A DNA stretch of 64,000 bases. It comes from an uncultured Muribaculaceae bacterium (GTDB lineage: Bacteria; Bacteroidota; Bacteroidia; Bacteroidales; Muribaculaceae). Of this stretch, positions 42,528-51,228 are shown piece after piece. The stretch lies in assembly GCA_910586565.1 (NCBI GenBank), contig CAJUIT010000012.1:1-64000 (forward strand). The letters are read 5' to 3'. Positions within the stretch are counted from its first letter, which is position 1, and every line of letters begins with the position of its first letter. A model generated the notes under the pieces. It saw nothing but the letters and a program-made list of their open reading frames with translations, made no database searches and was not told where the DNA came from. Made by a program: the position numbers and the translations under genes.

Positions 42528-43735
42528 CCTCAACATCACCCGAAAATATTGAAAAGATAAACGAGCGTCTCGCACAACTCCCCACACCATTCTATGTGGT
42601 GTATGAGGATAAGATGCGCGCCAACCTCAACCTTATCACCGACGTGGCCTCCCGCGCCGGAGTGAAAATAATAATGGCGTTCAAAGCCAACGCCCTTTGG
42701 CGGACATTCCCCATTTTCCGCGAATACGGAATCGACTGCACCGCCTCCTCGCTCAACGAGCTGCAGCTCGGGCGCGAGGAGCTGAAAGCCCGTGTTCACT
42801 CCTATTGCCCGGCCTACACCCCGCTCACAATCGGAAAATATCTCGAAGGGAGCACCCACATCACCTTCAACTCGCTGGGGCAGTGGGAGCAGTTCCGCAA
42901 CGACGTGGAGAGTTGGAACGCTTCGCACGATGCCGACGGCCACGTTTCCCCCGGGTTGCGCGTCAATCCGCAATGCTCCGTCATAGAAACCGACATCTAC
43001 AACCCTGCCCTCCCCGGCAGCCGTTTCGGTGTAACGGCCGAACAGATAGGAGACCGTCTGCCCGACGGCATCGAGGGTTTGCACTTCCACGCGCTGTGCG
43101 AATCAACAAGCCACGACCTCGCCAAAGTGCTTGAAGCTTTTGAGGCTCAATTCGGCAAATACCTCGCTCAGGTGAAGTGGGTGAACATGGGTGGCGGCCA
43201 TCTCATGACACGCGAGGGGTATGACACCGACCACTTAGTGGAACTCCTGCGGGGATTCCGCAGCCGTTATCCGTGGCTCGAAGTGATTCTCGAACCCGGG
43301 AGCGCTTTCACATGGCGCACTGGCGACCTCATCGCATCGGTTGTCGACACCGTTGAAAACCAGGGCGTAAAAACAGCGATAGTCGACGTTTCATTCGCCT
43401 GCCACATGCCCGACACCCTTGAAATGCCCTATCAACCCGCCATCACCGAAAGCGTTGCCGAAAACCACCCGATGCCCGGCGGTGCCACCCCGCTCCGCTA
43501 CCGCCTCGGCGGGAACTCTTGCCTTAGCGGCGATTTCATGGGCGACTGGTTCTTCACAGCCCCCCTCAAACCGGGAGACCGCCTCACCTTCGAGGATATG
43601 AACCACTACACCACGGTGAAAACCAACATGTTCAACGGCATCAGCCACCCCGACATCGTGTTCGTCGACAGCGACGGCCTCCCTTCCTATCTGCGCCGCT
43701 ACACTTATCAGGATTATAAGTCGCGCATGTCGTAA
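42524..43735 (+). CDS. nspC: Carboxynorspermidine/carboxyspermidine decarboxylase
   Basis: PLP-dependent fold III decarboxylase (403 residues) that makes norspermidine or spermidine by the dehydrogenase/decarboxylase route common in gut Bacteroidetes. The PLP lysine is in IMAFKANALWR (K54). LHFHALCES, then VNMGGGHL and EPGSAF are the phosphate-binding parts, and GGNSCLSGD carries the catalytic cysteine. The partner dehydrogenase (Lys1-like CANSDH) is not in this window. Starts with an ATGA overlap to the helicase gene. Confidence 0.93.
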   Translation: MTSTSPENIEKINERLAQLPTPFYVVYEDKMRANLNLITDVASRAGVKIIMAFKANALWRTFPIFREYGIDCTASSLNELQLGREELKARVHSYCPAYTPLTIGKYLEGSTHITFNSLGQWEQFRNDVESWNASHDADGHVSPGLRVNPQCSVIETDIYNPALPGSRFGVTAEQIGDRLPDGIEGLHFHALCESTSHDLAKVLEAFEAQFGKYLAQVKWVNMGGGHLMTREGYDTDHLVELLRGFRSRYPWLEVILEPGSAFTWRTGDLIASVVDTVENQGVKTAIVDVSFACHMPDTLEMPYQPAITESVAENHPMPGGATPLRYRLGGNSCLSGDFMGDWFFTAPLKPGDRLTFEDMNHYTTVKTNMFNGISHPDIVFVDSDGLPSYLRRYTYQDYKSRMS

Positions 43736-43770
43736 AACTCCACTTCACCCAACCTGACAACATCGGCATC

Positions 43771-44769
43771 ATGGAAAAATTCTCAGTCATAGTTCCGGTT
43801 TACAACCGCATCGACGAAGTAACCGACCTGCTCGAAAGCCTTGCATCACAAACAGCCAAGAATTTCGAGGTAATCATCGTGGAGGATGGCTCAACAGCGC
43901 CCTGCCTCGATGCCGTGCGCCGTTACGAGCAACAGCTCGACCTCAAATATTTCTTCAAGGAGAACGAGGGGCGTTCAATCGCGCGCAACCACGGCATGGA
44001 ACATGCCACAGGGTCATATTTCATCTTTTTCGATTCCGACTGCGTTATCCCGGCCGACTATTTCGCCAAACTTAACGAGATGCTCGCCCTGCGGCCGCTC
44101 GACTGCTTCGGCGGCCCCGATGCCGCCCACAGCTCATTCACAACAACACAGAAGGCCATCAACCACGCCATGACCTCCTTTCTAACCACCGGAGGGATTA
44201 GAGGCGGGAAAATCAGCCTTGAAAAGTTCACTCCCCGCACCTTCAACATGGGCTTCTCGCGCAAAGTCTATGAAAAGGTAGGCGGTTTCCGCGAGATGTT
44301 CTCCGAAGACATCGACATGAGCACACGCATAAGGTTGGCCGGATTCTCGATATCTCTCTACCCCGACCTTCCGGTCTATCACAAGCGGCGTGTGGATTTC
44401 AAAAAATTCCTGCGTCAGGTTTATGTGTTCGGCATGTCGCGCATCACTCTCCAATTGCTCTATCCGGGCTCGATGAAGGCAGTGCATTGGCTGCCGGCAA
44501 TTTTTGTAGCTGGCGTTGTGGCGATGATTCTCCTTGCGGTGTTCGTGTCGCCTTGGTGGCTGCTTCCGCTCGCGGTTTATCTGGTAGCCATTTTTGTGGC
44601 TGCACTGGCGGCCACCCGCTCGCTGACAATAGCCCTGAAAGCTGTGCCGGCATCGGTGATTCAGCTCGGCGGATATGGCTGCGGATTCATCAAGGCATAT
44701 TTTCTGAAAATAATATTGCGCCGCGGCCGCAACGAGGCTGAGGAAATATCAATGCGAAAAGGTAAATGA
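43771..44769 (+). CDS. Glycosyltransferase family 2, membrane-associated
   Basis: 332 residues. The GT-A domain (1-230) has VIVPVYNRIDEV, IIVEDGST, the DxD-type FFDSDC and the acceptor EDIDMSTR. Two or three hydrophobic helices between about 233 and 310 (VAGVVAMILLAVFVSPWW) anchor it in the inner membrane. It probably adds sugars to an envelope glycan; the exact acceptor cannot be told. It overlaps radC by 4 bp. Confidence 0.88.
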   Translation: MEKFSVIVPVYNRIDEVTDLLESLASQTAKNFEVIIVEDGSTAPCLDAVRRYEQQLDLKYFFKENEGRSIARNHGMEHATGSYFIFFDSDCVIPADYFAKLNEMLALRPLDCFGGPDAAHSSFTTTQKAINHAMTSFLTTGGIRGGKISLEKFTPRTFNMGFSRKVYEKVGGFREMFSEDIDMSTRIRLAGFSISLYPDLPVYHKRRVDFKKFLRQVYVFGMSRITLQLLYPGSMKAVHWLPAIFVAGVVAMILLAVFVSPWWLLPLAVYLVAIFVAALAATRSLTIALKAVPASVIQLGGYGCGFIKAYFLKIILRRGRNEAEEISMRKGK

Positions 44770-45533
44770 GCGAGTTTTTCAACATAGAGCCGACAGAGCC
44801 GGGCAACGGCACCAACACCAAACAAAACGCCGTCAACACCCCTAACGCCGCCCCTCTCATGCGCGACCTCGGAGAGGAGGATAAGCCCCGCGAAAAAGCA
44901 TCGCGCCTGGGGATTGATTCGCTGACCGACACCGAATTGCTGGCACTCCTGCTCGGGTCGGGCTCAACGGGGAAATCGGTGCTCGAACTGAGCCGCGAGA
45001 TTCTCGCCGATTGCAATGGGCGCCTGCGTGTGCTGTCGCGCATGTCGATTGCCGAGCTCAAAAAGAAATATAAAGGTGTAGGCACCGCCAAAGCCACACT
45101 CCTTGTGGCAGCAATGACATTCGGAAGCCGCGTTCAGGCCAGCCAGGCGATAGAGGACCCTCAGATGCGGTCGAGCGAGGATGTGCATGCATTCATGCGT
45201 CCCAAGCTGGCGAGCCTCAACCACGAGGAATTCTGGGTGCTACACCTCAACCGCGCAAACCGCGTGATGTTTGCCGAGCGCGTGAGCAAAGGTGGAACAT
45301 CAAGCACCGCCGTCGACATAAAACTGATTGCGAAAAGCGCCATCGACCACATCGCCTCAGGCCTCATAGTGGTTCACAACCACCCGTCGGGAACCATGAA
45401 CCCGTCGGCACCCGACGATGCCCTCACCCGTCGCATCGCCGAAATCTGCAAAATCATCGACATTCCGCTCCAGGACCACGTAATCATAGGCCCTTCGACC
45501 TACTATTCCTACCGCGACAACGGGCGCCTATAA
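44766..45533 (+). CDS. radC: RadC/YsnA-family JAB-domain protein
   Basis: 255 residues. The N-terminal part carries helix-hairpin-helix motifs (LLALLLGSG, KKYKGVGTAKATLL). The C-terminal JAMM/MPN metalloprotease-like domain has the metal motif VVHNHPSGTMNPSAPD. Named DNA repair protein RadC, although its role in repair is disputed and its true activity is unknown. First 35 residues are a variable polar tail. A strong terminator follows at 45706. Confidence 0.93.
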   Translation: MSEFFNIEPTEPGNGTNTKQNAVNTPNAAPLMRDLGEEDKPREKASRLGIDSLTDTELLALLLGSGSTGKSVLELSREILADCNGRLRVLSRMSIAELKKKYKGVGTAKATLLVAAMTFGSRVQASQAIEDPQMRSSEDVHAFMRPKLASLNHEEFWVLHLNRANRVMFAERVSKGGTSSTAVDIKLIAKSAIDHIASGLIVVHNHPSGTMNPSAPDDALTRRIAEICKIIDIPLQDHVIIGPSTYYSYRDNGRL

Positions 45534-45559
45534 TCCACGTAATCCGTGAGAAAAAGCAA

Positions 45560-45687
45560 GAGGGTGTGTCAGAATGGCTCGTCTGGGTCGTCGCTTGCGG
45601 GATTCGGTCTCGGTCACGTACTTCAGTACGCTCCCATCGACCTCACCCACAAGCTCCTACCATCCAAACCATTCTGACAGCACCCTC
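45560..45687. mobile_element. 128-bp palindromic MITE-like element, copy 1
   Basis: Ends are imperfect inverted repeats: GAGGGTGTGTCAGAATGG at the left and CCATTCTGACAGCACCCTC at the right. An inner palindrome contains GTACTTCAGTAC. It has no coding capacity. A near-identical element lies inverted at 57769-57896. Both sit next to a terminator hairpin carrying GTGTCA. It could be a miniature transposable element or a REP-like intergenic repeat. Confidence 0.7.
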
Positions 45688-45705
45688 ACACCTTAGACCA
45701 AAAAG

Positions 45706-45749
45706 GCGGCGTGTCATAATTCTGGAATTATGACACGCCGCTTTATTTT
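45706..45749. terminator. Very strong terminator between radC and the convergent gene
   Basis: GCGGCGTGTCATAATTC (45706-45722) pairs perfectly with GAATTATGACACGCCGC (45725-45741), followed by TTTATTTTAA; the other strand also ends in T-rich DNA. It is bidirectional between convergent genes. Confidence 0.85.
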
Positions 45750-45771
45750 AATACGGATGGTGAGGGTGTTG

Positions 45772-46530
45772 TCAGAAGTTATATCCGAGGGTGATGGAGA
45801 AGAGATTGCGGCGAAGGTCGCGGGGAAGCATCTCGGTGCCGCTCTTCATGTCGGAGAGGCCCCATGAGCCGCTGAGCGACATAGTGTAGGCCTGATAAGT
45901 CACACCAACGCCGAAATTCCATTGGATATCGAAATGCTTGAATCCGTTTGTGCCGAACAACGAGCAGCTTTCAGCCGGAGTGGCAGCTTCGGGCACTCTC
46001 ACCTCATTCTGATGATAACGGGCGAGCAGACTCATGTTGAGCTGCGGACCGGTGAACACACTCACCTTGATATCCTCGGTGAAATCGAAGTGGTAGCCCA
46101 CGATGAGAGGGATGCGGAAGCCGAAGTTGCGGATTGAACCGTCAACCTGATAAGCCATATCGCGTTCCTCAACAACGGGATTACCCGCAGGATCGACAAC
46201 GGGAAGCCCCGCGCCGTCAACAACAGGCACCGAAACCGAGTAGGAATCCCAATAGGTGGTGCCGAATGTGTTGTAGAAAATTGAAACGCCCGGCTCGAAA
46301 TAGAGATTCATCCACAGCGGAATGTTGTAGACTGCCCCGAGCGAAAAGCCTGCCTTATTGTTATAGAAGCCGCCGCCATTGGCTGCCGAACTGATGTCGA
46401 GCGATGCGCGCGCTCCAAGAAAAGCCTTGTTTTCGGGATTGTCAAACAGATAGCTCGATGCTGCCTGTGAAGTTGACACGCTCGCAGCCACCATTGCGCC
46501 AACGAGACAGATGTTTTTCAAAATCTTCAT
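45772..46530 (-). CDS. Outer membrane beta-barrel protein, PorT-like
   Basis: From ATG 46530 it has 252 residues, with a signal peptide (CLVGAMVAASVSTSQA). Alternating strands (FLGARASLDIS, AVYNIPLWMNLYFEPGVS) and the terminal FSITLGYNF with aromatic C-terminal residue fit a small outer-membrane barrel. It lies downstream of the PCMD lipoprotein in the same direction with a gap of 57 bp. A mild insertion (VVDGAGLPVVDPAGNPVVEE, 20 residues) extends one loop. Confidence 0.78.
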   Translation of the reverse strand: MKILKNICLVGAMVAASVSTSQAASSYLFDNPENKAFLGARASLDISSAANGGGFYNNKAGFSLGAVYNIPLWMNLYFEPGVSIFYNTFGTTYWDSYSVSVPVVDGAGLPVVDPAGNPVVEERDMAYQVDGSIRNFGFRIPLIVGYHFDFTEDIKVSVFTGPQLNMSLLARYHQNEVRVPEAATPAESCSLFGTNGFKHFDIQWNFGVGVTYQAYTMSLSGSWGLSDMKSGTEMLPRDLRRNLFSITLGYNF

Positions 46531-46587
46531 ATTCAAGAGGGTGTTTTAATATTATAATCGTGTAAACGTGAGTTGCTGCCTGCGGGT

Positions 46588-48213
46588 TCAATAGTCATAG
46601 AGCAACTCGAGGTCATCAATATAGAGCACACTGCCGTTTCCACCGGTGAAATAGTCGCCATATTTGCTGGCCGATGCCACAATGAGAATGTAGCGGGGCA
46701 CGCGGTTTGTGGCCTTGTAATCCAACTCAATTTCAAAGGGGATGTACTGCGGAATTGTCTGCCCGCTCTGGAAGTTTCCGTAGGCTATCACCTCGCTCCC
46801 GGCAGGGTCGAACAGCTGCCTGTTCGACGGATTGGTGCGGATTTCAAACGGCTCGGGGCTGTCAATAAGTGCCGTCCACACAATGCATGTGTCGGGCTCA
46901 CCCTTCAGTGAGGCAAATTCAGAGGTGGTGTTTGAAATCGGGGTGGAGGTATATTTGAGGTAACCGCGCAACTTGGTGGGACGCTCGGTGAAAGGTCGGC
47001 CGAAGCTCAACACGCCGTTGGTGCCGTCGGTGCGCACATAGCTCCCGGCAAAAATATTGCCTGCGGCAATCTTTCCGAGAAGTCCGATACCCACAAATTT
47101 TGTTTCAAGACGCGCAGCCTGCCCGCTGCCGCTCGAAGTGTCGTCGGTTGGGGTGGTGTTGCTGTCGCCCAAAGTGGTGGCACCCTTGTTGCCGGTGTCC
47201 CAATAGGGGGTGGCTCCTTCAGCCCACGGATTCCACACCTTGCCGGCTTTGCTCCATTCGCTGAGCGACGAGTTGGGCACCTGCACAACCGAGCCGGTGG
47301 TGAACGAGAGGGTCACACCGTTTTCAGAATCGGAATAGGCACGGGCCTCGTAGGTGGTTCCGGGATTGAGGTTTACCAGACGCGCGTGGAATGTGCCGCC
47401 TGTGGTGGTGATCCATGATGCGGGAGCCTTTATCCATTCGTCGGTGCCGGCAACACGATATTCCACACCGTTGTCGCGCCCTTCGATTGCCTCGCCGTAA
47501 ACCCATGCCACCTGCGTCCACGCATCGGCGCGTGTGGTCGACACAGTGCTTTCAACCGTCTCTCCGTGAATCGACCACTCCTCGGTGCGGCCATAAGCCT
47601 CAACCGTCACCTCAACCGGAGTTGTGAGGTCGATTTCGGTGCCCTCAAGCAGGGGCGACATTGTGCTCCCCTCGGGACCGAGCTTGCACGAAAGAACCTT
47701 CACATGCTCCAGCCCGATTGCCTGGGGCAATGTGACCACAACACGGCGCCCGGTAACGTCGATTATCGTAGCGCCGATTTGATTGTCGACCGTGAAGTAG
47801 CGGTTGATGTTCTGAATGCCTTGAATCACCCAATCATAGCTTTGATAGAGGCGGAGGGTTACAATATAATATTTCGACAAATCGAGCGGCTGAGTCAAAT
47901 CACCTTTTTCAATCTCGGCACCCTCCGACAGGCGATAGGATGTGATTTTAACCGAGGTGATGTCGACCGATTCGTCGAACGTCATTTTAACCATGCGCGT
48001 CGCCGAATCGATTTCGGCAGGCTTCAGCAGCCCGTCGGCTTCAATAGCCTCGATGTTGGGCTGGATGCGCGGATAGGGTATGTCGTTCTTGATACATCCC
48101 GACAGGGCGCACACGGCTGCAAACAGCAACGCCAGCACCGGCACCGCAGCCATTCGCCGCGATGAGGCCGGAATGAAGGATGATATTTTCAGGTTATATC
48201 TTGAGGAAAACAT
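46588..48213 (-). CDS. PCMD domain lipoprotein
   Basis: 541 residues. The N-terminal signal is long (34 residues of mixed polarity) and ends in LSGC, a lipobox. Residues about 45-300 form Ig/FN3-like units (KMTFDESVDITSVKI, then FHARLVNLNPGTTYEARAYS). The C-terminal 240 residues are a PCMD (putative carbohydrate metabolism) jelly roll with NPWAEGATPYWDTGNKG near its start and LYIDDLELLY at the end. This family is found with surface carbohydrate-handling proteins in Bacteroidetes. It lies 22 bp after the barrel gene upstream. Confidence 0.85.
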   Translation of the reverse strand: MFSSRYNLKISSFIPASSRRMAAVPVLALLFAAVCALSGCIKNDIPYPRIQPNIEAIEADGLLKPAEIDSATRMVKMTFDESVDITSVKITSYRLSEGAEIEKGDLTQPLDLSKYYIVTLRLYQSYDWVIQGIQNINRYFTVDNQIGATIIDVTGRRVVVTLPQAIGLEHVKVLSCKLGPEGSTMSPLLEGTEIDLTTPVEVTVEAYGRTEEWSIHGETVESTVSTTRADAWTQVAWVYGEAIEGRDNGVEYRVAGTDEWIKAPASWITTTGGTFHARLVNLNPGTTYEARAYSDSENGVTLSFTTGSVVQVPNSSLSEWSKAGKVWNPWAEGATPYWDTGNKGATTLGDSNTTPTDDTSSGSGQAARLETKFVGIGLLGKIAAGNIFAGSYVRTDGTNGVLSFGRPFTERPTKLRGYLKYTSTPISNTTSEFASLKGEPDTCIVWTALIDSPEPFEIRTNPSNRQLFDPAGSEVIAYGNFQSGQTIPQYIPFEIELDYKATNRVPRYILIVASASKYGDYFTGGNGSVLYIDDLELLYDY

Positions 48214-48234
48214 TGTCAGTTAACTTGGTAGCAA

Positions 48235-49140
48235 TCAAATGAACACGGCCATGCCGAAGTTGATGTTGAAGATGTTGAATTTGAAATTGGCACCCGATGA
48301 GAAACGCGAGCCCTCGTCAACACCATCGGTCGATTGGCGTTCGTTGTGAACCTTCACACCAAACACGCCGAACGACACGTTGAAGCTCACATAATCCATG
48401 ATGAACACACACAGCCCCGGCGAAAAATTCAGCGCGGCGGTCATGCTGTTGGTTCGTGTGTCGCGCGGAACGCCGTTGTAGTTTCGCTTGAATCGCGACG
48501 AACCCGCCCCGAACGACAGCTCCACCTCATTGAACACGCTGAAACGGCGGTCGCGCCCGAGTCCCACATAGTTGCGGTAGGCGATGGCGGTGCTGAACGT
48601 TTTTGAATAATAGCTCACATCGGAGAGTTTGAAACTCATGTCGGAATCGAAGTCAAAGCTGAGTCCTTCGAGGTCCACATACATGCGGGTGTAGTTGAAA
48701 TTGATGCCAATCGACTGGTTGTTGCCGAAGAAGTAGGCAATGTAGGGTTGCAACGAGTAGGCCTTGACCTTTATGTTGAAATCCTTCAGAATCGAGAGCA
48801 GCTGAAAATCGTCGGTGTTGAACTCGCCATAGGATGCCTGCATGCCAAACGACCACTGCCCTTTGGGAATGAACAGGAAGTTGTAGAGGCCGCGGTCGAA
48901 ACGGCCGTAGTTTTTTTGGGGAAGAACCACGCTTACCGTGTCTCCGCCAACTATCACCGTCTCATCGAGCACGGCATCGTTCACGGCTGCCGAGTCAAGG
49001 GGAATCTTTTCGCCGCGGGCAAACCGCTCCAGCAAATTTATGTTGATGCCGTCGTCGGGCATCTCGCGGGCCTCGGCCCGCATCGCCGTGATGTTTAACG
49101 CCATCACAAGCGTGAGCAATATGCTGTAGATTTTATGCAT
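48235..49140 (-). CDS. Outer membrane barrel protein, paralogue 1
   Basis: 301 residues. A signal peptide is followed by about 45 polar residues and then a barrel starting YNFLFIPKGQWSFGMQASYG. Segments shared with the next gene (49269) are FIPKGQW, then RNYVGLGRDRRFSVFNEVEL, and a C-terminal NFKFNIFNINFGMAVF. The ends suggest a 10-12-strand barrel. No family name recalled. It is in the same direction as its paralogue, 129 bp downstream. Confidence 0.72.
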   Translation of the reverse strand: MHKIYSILLTLVMALNITAMRAEAREMPDDGININLLERFARGEKIPLDSAAVNDAVLDETVIVGGDTVSVVLPQKNYGRFDRGLYNFLFIPKGQWSFGMQASYGEFNTDDFQLLSILKDFNIKVKAYSLQPYIAYFFGNNQSIGINFNYTRMYVDLEGLSFDFDSDMSFKLSDVSYYSKTFSTAIAYRNYVGLGRDRRFSVFNEVELSFGAGSSRFKRNYNGVPRDTRTNSMTAALNFSPGLCVFIMDYVSFNVSFGVFGVKVHNERQSTDGVDEGSRFSSGANFKFNIFNINFGMAVFI

Positions 49141-49268
49141 CTTTGATTCGGGGGATGAGTTAAGAGTAAGTTCTTAAATATTTTTTGTAGCTGTTTCCAC
49201 GTTCCGGGCCTGCGGGTGCCACCGGTCAACTGCATCGTTGGCAGCACCGGGAGTGCGCACAAGTGCCA

Positions 49269-50003
49269 TCAGAGATAGAATGCCACGCCGAATGTAATCG
49301 AAAAAAGATTGATTTTGAAATTGGCCGATTTGCTGTCGCGATGGGCAACATAAATCTGGTCGGTGGTTGATTTGGTGGTGGTGTAGGAAAACCCGAGCAC
49401 ACCCACATTCACCTCTATGGCCGAGTAGTTGTTGAGAAACATAATCATGCCCGGAGCAAGACCCACATGCACATCCCACGAGCGCTCGAAAGTGCCGGTG
49501 AGGTCTTTGCCGCGCCCTGTGCATATTTTCGACTCACCGCCGCTGAGCTGCAGCTGTGTTTCGTTGAAAAAGCCGAAACGGCGGTTGTTGCCCAAACTGA
49601 TATAGTTGCGGAACACGGCCATTGCCGAGTAATTCTGTGAAATGTTGTAGAGATTCTCAACCGAATAGTCGGTTTCGGAGTCGATGACAACGGTGGCATT
49701 GTCAAGGCGGCTGCGCGAACGGGAATAGGAGAACTTTCCACCCGCGGCCAGATTATCCTTGAAGCAATACATCAGCATGGGGCTGACTTTGAACGTGTAG
49801 GTGTCGCCTCCGATGTTTTCAACTATCAGAAATTGGTAATTCTTTTGATTCGACTGCGAGAAACTGACGCTCACACCCGTGATCCATTGCCCTTTAGGAA
49901 TGAACGACACCTGCTCCAAACCTCGCTTGAACTCCACCTGGGCATGCCCGGTGGCTACAAATCCAAGCAGGATTGCAAGAAATGTGACTGCTTTCTTTAT
50001 CAT
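49269..50003 (-). CDS. Outer membrane barrel protein, paralogue 2
   Basis: 244 residues with signal peptide (FLAILLGFVATGHAQ). It carries the same landmarks as the 48235 protein: FIPKGQWITGVSVSFS, then RNYISLGNNRRFGFFNETQL, and the end NFKINLFSITFGVAFYL. It lacks the 45-residue polar insert. First gene of the envelope run down to 45772; a possible -7 element (TAACTTTA) is at 50127-50134. Confidence 0.72.
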   Translation of the reverse strand: MIKKAVTFLAILLGFVATGHAQVEFKRGLEQVSFIPKGQWITGVSVSFSQSNQKNYQFLIVENIGGDTYTFKVSPMLMYCFKDNLAAGGKFSYSRSRSRLDNATVVIDSETDYSVENLYNISQNYSAMAVFRNYISLGNNRRFGFFNETQLQLSGGESKICTGRGKDLTGTFERSWDVHVGLAPGMIMFLNNYSAIEVNVGVLGFSYTTTKSTTDQIYVAHRDSKSANFKINLFSITFGVAFYL

Positions 50004-50486
50004 ATTTTGCTCGATTCAGACGTGGCCTCATACATAGCATTTAAACACAGGCTTCTGTCTGTCATTATGTTACGCCCCTGCACGTGAGTTGGGAACACCC
50101 CCGCGGAGCAATTGCAAAAATTTTTGTAAAGTTACACTATTTTTCACATTTGCGAAAAGATTTCATCGGTTAAAATTTTTAACACCCTCTATATTCGATA
50201 AATTACATGCTTCCCGATGCAGAATGGCTGCCAGCAATCCTATCGGCGTGAATACGAGCGGTTTTTGCATGCCGATTTTTTTCGCTAATTTTGTTGACTA
50301 AAGTGAAAAACGGCACACCGCATTAATTAACCGCGCTACGCAACCCGATTCAGTGCCTTAACTTTTTGCTCTGAATTTTGTCTTATCTTTAAGAAACTGT
50401 TTAAATAATCAACCCTCGACTTCGGGTTAAAGACGGCAACGGCCGACAAAAAACGCACACCGCAGTCGAACAACTCACAATCAACA
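50004..50486. other. 483-bp divergent intergenic region with several promoter-like signals
   Basis: There is no convincing gene. The minus strand has TAACTTTA (complement of 50127-50134) for the envelope run. The plus strand shows a hairpin ATCGGC/GCCGAT ending in T7 at about 50242-50282, then TAATTTTG at 50286-50293 and TATCTTTA at 50394-50401. This layout could hold a small RNA of 100-150 nt ending at 50282 and a long leader for the DUF4923 gene. Both are guesses. Confidence 0.4.
50286..50293 (+). promoter_or_regulatory. Possible promoter -7 element upstream of the DUF4923 gene
   Basis: TAATTTTG matches the consensus. It lies just after a terminator-like hairpin and 190 bp before ATG 50487; TATCTTTA at 50394-50401 is a closer alternative. 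Confidence 0.4.
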
Positions 50487-51182
50487 ATGAAAAAAATCTT
50501 TTCTGCAATCCTCTCCGCTCTCGTTCTGGCTTGCGCTCCCTGCGCCCATGCCAATCCCGATATCACCGACCTGCTTAAAGGAGCTGCAAGTGCATTGAAA
50601 GGCTCAGGCTCCGATTCAGGTTCAAGTTCAAGCACCGGTTCAACTGCGTTATCGGGCCTCAAAGGAATGATTGAGGGGCTTATCTCCAAGAGCGACCTCA
50701 CCGAAGCCGACCTCGTGGGGTCATGGCGCTATTCGGCTCCGGCCGTAGCTTTCAAGAGCGACAACCTGCTGCAGAAAGCCGGCGGCGCGGCAGCTGCCGG
50801 TGTAATCACCGAGAAACTTGCCCCATTCTATGCCAAAGCCGGTATCACCAACCTCACGGCTACATTTAACGAAGACAAGACTTTCACTTTCAAAATCAAC
50901 AAAATAAGCCTCTCGGGCACCTTTGAGAAGGATGCCACCTCCGAAACCGGCGATTTCACTTTCAGCTTCAAGGCTGCCGGCAAAATCCCCGTAGGCAAAT
51001 TCAAAGCCCATGTTGAGAAAGTCGGCTCGAAACTCACCATCACCTTCGACGCCTCGAAGCTCATCACGCTTGTCAACACCATTGCAAAAATCAGCGGGCA
51101 GAGCACACTCCAGTCGGTTGCCACCCTGCTCAACTCCTACGATGGCCTGAATTGCGGATTTGAGCTGACAAAAGCAAACTAA
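50487..51182 (+). CDS. DUF4923 family secreted protein
   Basis: 231 residues with a signal peptide (KKIFSAILSALVLACAPCAHA). A Ser/Gly-rich linker (about 36-54) leads to the DUF4923 body: LTEADLVGSWRYSAPAVAF, later ATFNEDKTFTFKI and LLNSYDGLNCGFEL. The beta-rich lipocalin-like fold (SLSGTFEKDATSETGDFTF) is known only from Bacteroidetes and has no known function. It lies 46 bp upstream of trkH but probably has its own promoter. Confidence 0.85.
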   Translation: MKKIFSAILSALVLACAPCAHANPDITDLLKGAASALKGSGSDSGSSSSTGSTALSGLKGMIEGLISKSDLTEADLVGSWRYSAPAVAFKSDNLLQKAGGAAAAGVITEKLAPFYAKAGITNLTATFNEDKTFTFKINKISLSGTFEKDATSETGDFTFSFKAAGKIPVGKFKAHVEKVGSKLTITFDASKLITLVNTIAKISGQSTLQSVATLLNSYDGLNCGFELTKAN

Positions 51183-51228
51183 ACACGCAACCGGCTGCTA
51201 ACCAAACCATTTCAGAAAGGCATTTAAA

